The position numbers were made by a program, and so were the translations under genes. A stretch of DNA of 64,000 bases. Origin: Centroberyx gerrardi (lineage: Eukaryota; Chordata; Actinopteri; Beryciformes; Berycidae). Below are positions 42,960 through 52,584 of this stretch, one piece after another; position 1 is the first letter of the stretch; each line of letters opens with the position of its first letter. The stretch covers positions 12,826,676 to 12,890,675 of the forward strand of contig NC_136016.1 of the NCBI RefSeq assembly GCF_048128805.1. Direction: 5' to 3'. Under the pieces are notes generated by a model that was given only the letters and a program-made list of their open reading frames with translations, made no database searches and was not told the DNA's origin.

Positions 42960-43742
42960 GCATGCTCAAAGAAAACACACCACATGTGTTTAATGTTAGC
43001 ACTTGGGCCCCACAGGAATGACATATTCCTTTCAAGTGGACTCATTGCTCTCTCTCCTCTGCTCATCCAACTTCCACAGAATAAATCAGATATGACATAA
43101 CATTACTGAGAACCAGCTTTTTACAAATGTGCCAAACAAAAGTGAACTGAAAATATATAACGAATGTAAGACAAATCTTAAACATGAAACGTGGGCATGG
43201 CATGGGCATCGCACTGAAGAACAGAATGTATCAAATCCATTTTCATGAACTATGGATGCAAAAAATTGAAGAAGTAGACTCTAAACATGTGAATCAATTC
43301 TTGCTTTTTTTGAGTGGTGTTGCACCTGATTGAAGAGTTGGGAAAACTCTAGTTGTAAAGACGTTTAGGATCTACAAATTGTTCCATTTGCGGTAAAATG
43401 ATTTTTTAAAACAAGCATATAACATTACATCATGGTCAAAGTTTACACTAAGAGTTGTTTCCTTTTCTCTCGCTCCTTCCTTTCCCTTCATCCCATCCAG
43501 GCAACCCTGCTCTTTGTTTATAACCATAAAAGTCTAGGCAGGCGAGCTCCCTCCCTGAGACAGCATATTCCTCATAGCAAGTATATGACTCATTTGTGTG
43601 TGCATGTGTGTGTGTGTGTGTGTGTGAGCGAGAGAGAGAGAAAGGGGGAGGGGGGTATCTGAATTTCTATGAAATAAACATTTTGAGTAATGTTTTCCCA
43701 TGGGCATAAACATTAATGAAGAAATGTTCGTTTAGCACAGCT

Positions 43743-43781
<39 letters not shown>

Positions 43782-45365
43782 CTAAATTTAGTAAATCTTT
43801 GCACATACTACATTCCTAAATTCCTTGTGGTGATTTCTCCATTTTCAACCCTCTACGGGCTGAGAAATGAACCTAACGGATTATCATGAAACCCTTTCTA
43901 TACATATTGTGTAATTTAAGGAAAATAAAAGGTCATTAATTCTAATAATAAGATAGATTTTCTTAAATCCTGATAAATTGAAAATTTACAGGCAGAGGAG
44001 TTTGAAAAGAAAGATGCTCCATAACTGGTATTTTCAATCATTTGAAAGACACGAGAACTGTGTTAAAATATGTGTATCTGCATGTGTTTTTATGAAATAT
44101 GTGCCTTGTGTCTGTACTAAATTATTCCTATGCTCTTCTCAACTGATGCTGCGTTCGTGTCACGTTGGATTTATTGTAAATACGAGCTGCCAACTGGGAA
44201 AACCATTCACGTCAACCTCCTAGTGATTCCTGCTGATTAGGAAGTAGGACGTGGGGATTTTTTGCGGACTCCGATGTCTCCCACTTGTCATGAATTGCAG
44301 AAGTGTGTCAACACAGGCTGTAAACACTGTAGTGAAGCCACAGATGTCAGCAGTCCAAGACAATAAAAATCCAAATTATCTAACTTTCCAACAAATTAAA
44401 CACGTGGACACCTCAAATAGTTTTGGCAAAGAGATGTCATTCCATTCGTCTGCTTCTTCCAATTTGACCAGAACGCGGCATAACCTAATAACTCTAACAT
44501 GATTTGGAGGATGCAACCCTCTGTGGGTTGAGAAACGAACCGAATGAAACCCTCTCTACCCCACTGTGTCATCCATCTAAAAATAAGATCGATTTCCTTA
44601 AATCCTGATCGATTCAAACTTCACAGGCGATCTACAAGGAGGAGTTTGAAAAGAACAAGGGAAAGGCTTTCAGCGTGGTGGCCGACACTCCAGAGATGCA
44701 GAGAGTGAAGAAGACGCAAGACCAGATCAGTAACGTAAGTCCTGTTCGACCTCTAAAACTAGATGTTAACCTGAGTCCTTCATTACCTCTCCTTAGTCCA
44801 AGAGGCATCGCAGTCCATCATCGGTATTTTCATCACAATCAAATGATTCACATTATTCTCACATCACTTTCAAAATCTTTTTTTGACTTCTGCTCAGAAA
44901 AGGAACTCCTTCTCATCCTAACTTTACAATTAAACAACAATCAGTTCATAAAACTCTGGAGAGCAAATAGTTTTTTGCCCCTAGGGACCAAAAAAAAAAA
45001 AGTTGAAATGGCCAGCTGCAGTCAACAAGTCCATCTTTCTCCCCCACTGGTATGAAACAAACACACAGACTCATTTCACTTTCCTAAGACACAACAGCAA
45101 ATCACTGCAGTCCAATTGCAGGAGCCGTTTCAGAATTTCGTGAAACTAAAAACTAAAACTACAAGCTGATGAATGTCCGGGCAGAGCGGCTCCAGACGGG
45201 AGCCGGCGGAGGATGTGGGGATACAAGCCTGCACAGACATTTCAAACATTTCTCCCCTGTCCGCAGAGGAGCGGCTGCCCTATATGGTCAAAGTCTCTCA
45301 GCTGTGGACACAAAGTGAACGTCCGCTCTCTGCTCTCTGCTCTCTGCTGCACACACACACACTCA

Positions 45366-45410
<45 letters not shown>

Positions 45411-45624
45411 TCTCTTTTTCCTCTCTCATGGGAGCAGTAGTAGCAGAAAGGAATGACGAGCGATAAGCTGCGTCTCAAGAGGCCAAAATCTAGCAACTTC
45501 TTTTTCCATTGGTCTTTCTTTATTTTTTTCTCTCTTTCTTTCTTTCTTTCCTTCTTTTATCTCAACTTCCCATCCTCCCTCTCCTCTCTTAACATTCATC
45601 CTCTGCTAATTTCTTAATTTTTTT

Positions 45625-45677
<53 letters not shown>

Positions 45678-46501
45678 CGTCTTTTTCTTGACAAGCGCTC
45701 TGCCTATTTGTTCCTCCTGAGGTCTGTTGAGGACAACAGATCAGTTCCTCCCTCTTCAATCCCCTTAAAGCTGTGATTGCATTCCAGTAGTTTTACACTG
45801 CTTGCATACCAGCTTCTCAGCTAAAGAGTTATTTCAAGAGGTTCATTCCAAAACAAAACATTCTCCAATAACTTCCTCTGACAAAATGACTGTTGGACAT
45901 AAATTGAAATCATGGAATATTTCTTGCTTTGACCTTTTCTTAGCATTTAGTAACCTTTTTCAGGATAGTATCATCTGTATTTTTGACACAGTCGCCTAAG
46001 TTATGGATTTCAGCTATAACTGTATTCCCAAATTAGAGTTTTGGAATTAAACTTTTTATTTGCTACAAAGTCTTGTCTATGTTCTAGACTGCCTTTGGGA
46101 AACAGATGCATGCAGCTGCTTTGTAGCATCAGTGGACAGCAGTATGTAGTAATACATAGTAGTAATGTGGCTGATATGGAACAATATTATAATGAAAGAA
46201 GAGGTTGGTCTCAAGTCTGTTTTGAAAGTTTTTCAGCAGCCACTGTAGTCTCATTTGTGCAGTCAGTTTTAATCATTTCAAGTGTGAATGTCATAGGTTG
46301 CCCCATCATACACATCCTCTACTGTTTTAAACCATGGGTACACACAACTCTCCTGCTTACACTCTTTAGATTGTAAGATTTGGAAATATAACTCATCTGA
46401 AAACCTCTCAAATAGTAACTTGATGCGTTTGTGGCTGAGATATCCCCTCATCATCCCTCAACACCTCCTAAAATGGTGCTACCTCTCACAGACGGCCCAG
46501 G

Positions 46502-46535
<34 letters not shown>

Positions 46536-46794
46536 GTTAGTGTTGAGGTGTAGCGACCCCTGGTGGACTTAACATAGTTTTTGTGTGTGTCAATGTCTGT
46601 GTGTGTAGATCAAGTACCATGAGGAATTTGAGAAGAGCAAGATTCGGAGTGATGCACCTCCCCCTGAAAATAGGCAAGGTATGGCACATCCATCTCTCCA
46701 CGCACACACACACACTTTATGATACCGCACAACCTCTCTTTTAGGTTCACTTATTAAACCATCTGTGTTTTGCTGTGTTTGCTCAATCTAACTC

Positions 46795-46836
<42 letters not shown>

Positions 46837-47311
46837 GTGTAGACTATGAACAGCAGCAACCATCCAACCCTCAACCTCAAACATTCAGTCAGCGCCCTGC
46901 TGCTGTAGCACCACCCAGTGGAGGGGTAAGGATCATACACTAAAATGTAGAATGTTTGACTCTACTTCAACCACCTAGTACACCTTAGCAACCACCCAGA
47001 AACACCATAGCAACCGCCTGGTACACCCTAGCTACCACCTAGAAACACCGTAACAACCATCTAGATACACCTTAGCAACCATCTAGTTTTAGTTTACAAT
47101 AATCATCTTGGTGTGCACTCCTATATGTGCCTGTGCATCTGTACCTGTTGTGCATGTATATGTTGTGTGTGTGTGTTTGTGTACAACTTGCGGGCGTGCC
47201 AATGCATCTGTGAATATATGGGCTTTGTGCATATGTGTGTGTGATTTGCATGCATTTGCTGTGTGAGTCCTGGTGCACGAGTGTGTAGCAATGCACCTGT
47301 GAATTGATATG

Positions 47312-47346
<35 letters not shown>

Positions 47347-47524
47347 TCAGAAGCAGTACCAGGCCCTGTACAGCTACACGGCAGCAGATGCAGATGAGGT
47401 TTCTCTGCAGGAAGGGGATCTGATCTCAGACGCTGAGGTGATAGATGAAGGATGGATGTACGGCCGCAACCAGCGCACCGGCCAGCAGGGCATGCTGCCC
47501 GCCAACTACGTCCGGCCCGTCTGA
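38146..47524 (+). CDS. lasp1: LIM and SH3 domain protein 1
   Basis: LASP1 is an actin-binding scaffold at focal adhesions and membrane ruffles. Seven coding exons: 38146-38214, 40155-40249, 41139-41223, 44627-44734, 46609-46678, 46843-46925 and 47351-47524. All are GT-AG with agreeing phases; 227 residues. The N-terminal LIM domain has all eight zinc ligands with exact spacing: C5, C8, H26, C29, C32, C35, C53 and H56. Nebulin repeat 1 (exon 4, [20 protein letters not shown]) and the partial repeat 2 (exon 5, [11 protein letters not shown]) are the LASP1 arrangement; the NEBL/LASP2 form has three. A proline/glutamine linker follows (exons 5-6), then a C-terminal SH3 domain in exon 7 with ALYSY, DEVSL, GWMYG and LPANYV. 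Human LASP1 has 261 residues; the difference is a shorter linker. A partial decayed duplicate of exon 4 lies in intron 3. The acceptors of exons 5-7 follow or lie close to TG-rich tracts. Confidence 0.97.
38804..38853. repeat. (CA)n microsatellite
   Basis: About 24 CA units in lasp1 intron 1. It is followed 70 bases on by poly-A and then the (GT)n tract at 38957. Confidence 0.95.
38957..39000. repeat. (GT)n microsatellite
   Basis: About 20 GT units, in opposite orientation to the (CA)n tract 100 bases upstream, so the two can pair. Confidence 0.95.
39014..39776. mobile_element. DNA-transposon-derived repeat(s) in lasp1 intron 1
   Basis: The left end TTTAAAAGGGATGGTCAACC and the right end GTTGGCTATCCCTTTAAC are imperfect inverted repeats (shared AAGGGATRGYCAAC). 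A second fish-type start, GTTAAAGCTGGGGTAGGCAA, lies at 39247. The stretch is either one MITE or two nested ones with TTAA-like target sites. No coding capacity. Confidence 0.5.
40118..40150 (+). repeat. lasp1: (CT)n tract serving as polypyrimidine tract of lasp1 exon 2
   Basis: About sixteen CT units end four bases before the acceptor CTAG|TATTGG at 40155, so the microsatellite itself forms the polypyrimidine tract. Confidence 0.85.
41033..41098. repeat. compound (GT)n(GA)n microsatellite
   Basis: Twenty GT units followed directly by about thirteen GA units, 40 bases before lasp1 exon 3. Confidence 0.95.
41227..41282. repeat. (CA)n with CCCACACA variants
   Basis: Starts three bases after lasp1 exon 3, on the donor side. 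CA units are interrupted regularly by CCCACACA. Confidence 0.9.
41399..41472. repeat. (CT)n microsatellite
   Basis: About 70 bases of CT repeat with one CCTC break, in lasp1 intron 3. Confidence 0.95.
42026..42216. mobile_element. small TTAA-flanked MITE
   Basis: TTAA at 42022-42025 and 42217-42220 flank a 191-bp segment. Its ends, AGGGATACCTTGACATTT and the complement of AACTGTCAGTATGTCCTT, are imperfect inverted repeats. A piggyBac-type target site is inferred. No ORF. Confidence 0.6.
42915..42957. repeat. (GT)n microsatellite
   Basis: About 21 GT units in lasp1 intron 3. Confidence 0.95.
43604..43640. repeat. (GT)n(GA)n microsatellite
   Basis: GT units followed by GCGAGAGAGAG, in lasp1 intron 3. 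Confidence 0.85.
43745..43778. repeat. (GT)n microsatellite
   Basis: About seventeen GT units, some 70 bases before the duplicated exon fragment. Confidence 0.9.
43846..44020 (+). pseudogene. decayed partial duplicate of lasp1 exon 4 and its 3' intron flank
   Basis: Matches the end of intron 3 and the start of exon 4 at 44513-44651. Shared blocks are CAACCCTCT-GGG-TGAGAAA, CTTAAATCCTGAT, ACAGGC and GAGGAGTTTGAAAAGAA. The acceptor AG is kept at 43990-43991. The pseudo-exon from 43992 reads [10 protein letters not shown] then TAA. It lacks nine bases relative to the real exon and loses similarity after about 25 coding bases. It is probably not spliced productively. Confidence 0.8.
44146..44481. 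mobile_element. MITE with ATGCYGCGTTC terminal inverted repeats
   Basis: Starts ATGCTGCGTTCGTGTCACGT and ends TGACCAGAACGCGGCAT. The first 24 bases pair with the last 24 at about 75%. Lies between the exon-4 fragment and real exon 4 of lasp1. Superfamily uncertain and no clear target duplication. Confidence 0.5.
45351..45408. repeat. (CA)n microsatellite
   Basis: CA repeat with two CTCA interruptions, in lasp1 intron 4. Confidence 0.95.
45628..45673. repeat. (CT)n microsatellite
   Basis: About 22 CT units in lasp1 intron 4. Confidence 0.95.
46504..46532. repeat. (GA)n microsatellite
   Basis: About fourteen GA units, roughly 75 bases before lasp1 exon 5. Confidence 0.9.
46801..46840 (+). 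repeat. lasp1: (TG)n tract directly at the acceptor of lasp1 exon 6
   Basis: About seventeen TG units run into TTGTGTAG|ACTATG, replacing a normal polypyrimidine tract. Confidence 0.9.
46968..47086. repeat. CACCWTAGCAACCACCTAG minisatellite
   Basis: About five imperfect units of 18-22 bases (for example CACCTTAGCAACCACCCAGA then AACACCATAGCAACCGCCTG) in lasp1 intron 6. This motif is a familiar fish minisatellite. Confidence 0.8.
47313..47345 (+). repeat. lasp1: (TG)n tract at the acceptor of lasp1 exon 7
   Basis: About sixteen TG units end five bases before the acceptor CTCAG|AAGCAG at 47351. Confidence 0.9.
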
Positions 47525-49064
47525 GACAACCGAGCACCAACAAGACACATTTCAGTTTGGTCGACGGGTTTCACTTTTCAGCATGCACACCTCCATAGAA
47601 GTTCAGGGGGCAGTCAGCCTCCGGCATTAACTGCCTTCGGGAGTGTAGACAGGTGCTATTACCTGTTTATCTGCATTGCCTTGCTTGTATTTTTGTCATT
47701 AGTGTCATTCTTAGACAAAACAAAAGTAAACAAGTTGTACTGATTATGGGTCCCCAGAGCAAGTGTTAGTGGTTAACCATTCATGAACTCTATGTGCACT
47801 AAAAAGTGAAGCTAGTCTACCAAGGTGAAATGTCACTGAAATGTTTCAGGGGAGAACAAAGTTACTATGTTGAGATCAAACGGTATTGTGAAGAATAGGA
47901 ATGTGCATTCTGCTTCGATTGTTTTACCTCTCCAGAGTTGAATGTGATGATCAATATGTGAAGCTGGGCAAAAAACAGTCATGTAAAATATATTTTAGAT
48001 GGTTATTTTTAGGGGGATTTCTATCTGTAATGTTGAAGTTTATCGTTATTGAATATAAATATATATAAATAAATGAGAAATTATCAGAAGGAGAGGAAAT
48101 GTGAGGAGAGGGCAGAGGGAATAAATTCACACAGCCTTAAGAATTTTTTTTTTTTTTAGTCGGAAACATTGATCATAAACATCCCTGTCCCTATGCTGCT
48201 GTACATTACACATATACAAGTTTCATCTTTCTCAGGTAATTGAACAATTATCCATTTTCAGCACCCAGGTCTTTACATTGGGAACTGTAAAACATGACCA
48301 TAAGATGTCTACTTCCCTGCATAGCTGAATTCAAAGTGTTTAAAAACTGTTCCAAAATATGATGTTAGGTGATGCTGATAGTGTATTGTAGCATCCAGCA
48401 GTTTGTCCTAGATGTGTCCTGAGGCAGCAGAGGGCATCCTGCCTTTGGCCTGCTAGAAACAGATGCGTTCAAGTGTCCCAGTAATCTGTAATGTTCTGTA
48501 CTTAGCAGCAATTAAACAGCCAAAGAACCGTTACCGACGAATAGGTTGGGACTTGTTGTTGTGACACTATAAAACGCTTAATGTTTCATATGATTTTGAA
48601 AAGAAAAAATATCATGCATTTTGTAATTAAACCATTTAACTTAATTAGATTAAATAAATCTTGTTTTTTTCCCCTCTGTCGATTGGTTTTGTTTTACAAC
48701 ATATGAAATCAATGAAATGGTACAGTTTCTTCAGTTTAATAATAAACAACATATCAATATTTTTTAATCAAACATAAACAAAGATTGCACATTGTCCAAC
48801 TAGAACAACTGGACTAACATTTGACGAATCACAATTGGTTGTTAAAAAAAAGACAGTATTTACAAATGAGGTATTTCTTAAAGCTAATGCACCAACATGG
48901 AAGTTAAAATAGCGAAGCTTCAGTTGCATGGTCTTTTAGTTTAACAAAGAGGAATGAAATTAAGTCTATCAGGCAAACACAAAAGCACATTGACACAAAA
49001 ATGAATATAATTTGGTAACACCCGTCTATCAGCTCAGAAGTCATGTAATCCTGTCACTCTAAAA
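47525..49064. other. convergent 3' region of lasp1 and the KLHDC-type gene
   Basis: Contains both 3' untranslated regions. A plus-strand AATAAA (48653-48658) suits lasp1. Minus-strand ATTAAA at 48768-48763 or 48740-48735 could serve the other gene. No other gene seen. Confidence 0.5.
48653..48658 (+). terminator. lasp1: candidate polyadenylation signal of lasp1
   Basis: AATAAA 1.13 kb after the lasp1 stop, followed by a T-rich stretch (TTGTTTTTTTCCCCTCTGTC). Earlier AATAAA-like motifs near 48066-48072 are an alternative. Confidence 0.45.
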
Positions 49065-52000
49065 TCAGGCTGTAAGCATTGGCTTGTTAGCAGAGAAAAA
49101 GGCAAATCTCTTGTCGACTCTCTTCCGCAGCCTTGGTGGCAGCCAGTTCAGCTGCTCTCCGATCAGCTCTGCATGTTTTCCTATGAAGTCCTCACACAAT
49201 CTAGAGAGGAGAGAAAGACACACAGGTTAAAAATACAGTTAAAAATGAATGAAATAATGGAAAAACTAGTGCAGCTCTGACAAGGACTGATGAGCCGTGC
49301 TTTTCTGACATGCTGTTCTACACACCACTGTTGTACTGCGTCATTATTTGCCTGTTTTTCCTTCGACTCTCACCAAGGAGCGTGTTTTGATAAGGACCTG
49401 ATGTTAAATGTTGATGTTTTAGATAGCTGAAATTTTTTATGCTATCAAACTCACAACATGATCTCAACATTATCTACATTTGACCAGTTATCCATGGGAA
49501 TAAGAAAGAAACGCCACCACTAAGTATAATTATCTAACCTTTGGTCCAAGCATTAATGAACACAGTATGACTTTACTGGTATGACATGACTTGACCTCAT
49601 GTGCTGCCCATACAGTAGAGAGAGGCAGTTTGGTAATGCTCATTAGCATAACGACATGTCCCATTTGCTGTAATGTGCACCTGCACACTGCTCCAACAGG
49701 GAGCCATGCAGCTCAGAGTATAAATAGCTCTTAGTGTTTATATGGTCACTGTGGACTTTGTTAAATCACTTAATCATGTGTGAATGCAAAGTGGATGGAG
49801 ACATGCAAACATGCTCACACATGCTGCCAAGCCCACTGACTTGTACATACTGTAGTTGCAAACAGAAATGCATGTGACTAGCAAGTGACACAACACAAGT
49901 TACAAGAGCCACACTGTTCCAACATACAAAATATAAAACTGGAGTGATTGGTTACATTTTGAACACCTAATACTTCTATTTTGGGCCACAGATATGGCTG
50001 TGGGGCTTGTTAATACAGTAGATCACAGTGTTTCCTCTGTAATGTTGCAGCTCTGGTGTCTGGGGGGGATAATTCTAGTTTTGTCCCATATCTGTTGCCG
50101 TTTGAGTCTAAGTTATGTTTCAAGTTGAGGTTGTAGTGCTAAAAGTGTCTGTTAATCATAATAAAATCATTACTTCTAAAACATTTGGACTACACTTATG
50201 ATAGTAAGACTAAATTACAATGCTGATTTGAATTTCACATTTTCTCTAGCAGTGGTGGTAACTTCCATCCTGTGGTGATGCACCACTGCCATATGAATAC
50301 AGAATCAGATCAGAAATGAACCTCGCAAGCTCTTCTTACCTGGAGAGGGAGTATGGCTGGGTCTGGAAGATCAGCACATCTTTGCAGTGATGCTGCCATG
50401 GGGACCTCAGAACAGCCACCTGACATCAAGAGAATTGACAACATTGACGTGAGGACGGTTAGATGGATGGATGAATGTGTATTGTATATTTGCTGCCGTT
50501 GCGGAAAACCAATACAACTGCAATTTGAGTGGCTTTCTTTTTCCTACTTTGGATGTTTTCATGGTTATGTATGTGTTGAGTGAATTTCATGACTCTTGAA
50601 AATTGCTAAATCCCTATTGTATAATTTCAAAAATACACGAATGTCCGTGAAAAAAATAAGGATTCTTTTCGTTATTACAGTATAACTTAGTTTGTGGTCT
50701 GACAACAGCAATGTGGGGGACGGAAAATATATTTTTTTGTATGATCCCATGTATAAATCATTTTGCTATTTTGACAATCTAGCAAAACGTCCCCCCTTTT
50801 CATTTCAATAAGTGCAACCTACACAATCTCAGAGGGTGTTTGACCCTTAAGACTCAAAAAACTACATCACAGTTACGTTCTATACAGTTATCTGAAATAT
50901 GTTGAGTCCATGTGTGAAATCTGTCGAGTCCATGTGTGAAATCTGTAGATTAGCACATGTGAGTGCACCTCTCTGAGCCCTTAAAACCACTTGAGCTTTC
51001 TTTGTGCAACAATTTTACTCAATCAGTGGGTTATAATTAGTACACTCTGCAAAAACATTGGTGAAGGGGATTTTATGGAAGAAAAGAGATGTTGGAAAGA
51101 GCTTACGTTGCCCAATGTTATAGTCACTAAGACCTTACTGTGGACCTAAAAATAAACCTTTCAAATACTGATGTACTAATGTAAAGACTTCAGTTAGGAA
51201 AATCAACCCTAAAATCTTAGATAAAATTATTTGAAAATGTGCCCAGGAAATGTAGAACCCAAATTTGAAAAATACAAATGAACCCATTTTCCTGAATAGG
51301 GGTTTTCTTGTCACATACCGAGTCCACAAGGATGGAGAAGTTGCGGCTTCCCCCGAACACAACCACATCATTGTCCTTGCCCTGACACGCTGTATGCCAC
51401 AACCTGGGGAGGGTGAACACAGGCGAATACGAGTATACAATCAGATGTTGATTTACACAACACCACGAGCTGTATTCACCTCTCTTGGGGTTGGCACCGA
51501 AACTGATAACTCAAGCTGTTGCTCCTTTCAGATGCTGTGTCTATGTAAACTCTTCATCAGGAAAAAGGTACAGCGGTCCCACCTCAGCAGAAACGTATTG
51601 AATGCATTTCACTTGAATGCAATGCCTTTAAATCTCTATCATCCATTTCTTTAAGAGCCTTCATTCACAGAGATTCTAGGAGTAAAAAAGCTGATTTTTT
51701 TTCTAAATGATAAAACATGAGGCAGAAGGTAAACTGTAATGCTAAGGCAGACATTTACCTACTACTATATGATCACTAAAGGTGCATCTCTACCATGTTC
51801 TCCTCAAGCTTGCATCTTTTAGTAATTTCCTACTATGGGGAGGACATTGAGGAGCAGGAATGTATAGCATTTTAATAGATTTCCAATGACTGCATAACAC
51901 AAAACAACATGGTGTGTGTGTGTGTTCATGTGAAATCCTGAAAAATCCTGCTACGTTAGAGGTGTTTGTCCTAATGCTGGCTGGCTGGGTGGGGGAATAC

Positions 52001-52541
52001 CTGGGCTTGTCACTGTGTGGGTGTGTCCTCTCTGTCCACTCTCCCTTCAGCGTGTCAAACTGCCAGGCATCACCTAAAGGGAAAGGTTTTATGATGAAAG
52101 AAGCTTTAAACTAAAAAAGGGAGCCTTCCTTTCGGTCCTATTGGGAAACTAGAGCAGTCTATGGGAGGGAAGGACATCCTTTGTTATCAGAGTTGCGTTA
52201 AAGATGTCCTTCAACCTTGTGCACATTTCGCCGAGGCCGATGGAGGTTCATGACGATTATGAAATCATGCAGATGAAATGTGATGTTTCAACATTCAACA
52301 TAAGGCAAAGGGCTTACTCATGCAGCAGGAGACTTGGAGCATGCAGCGCGGAGACTTCGGTTCATAAGCATAGAAACAAAGGGGATCGATACTTACTCTG
52401 CGGCCTAGACTTACTCAGAGGATTTCCGTCTGTCCCTAGACCGCCGAACAGGAACAGCGTGTGATCTGATGTGGGGGTCAAGGTGTGCATGGAGCGCCCC
52501 AGGGGTACGCAGGAAGGGGGCAGGTCACTGGTGGTGTGGAG

Positions 52542-52584
<43 letters not shown>

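Noticed and set aside
38146-47524. Assignment to nebl/LASP2
   Set aside because: Only one full and one partial nebulin repeat precede the linker; the LASP2 form has three.
47121-47543. 140-residue minus-strand frame opposite lasp1 exon 7
   Set aside because: Shadow of the SH3-coding exon plus the (TG)n tract; the plus strand explains the sequence fully.
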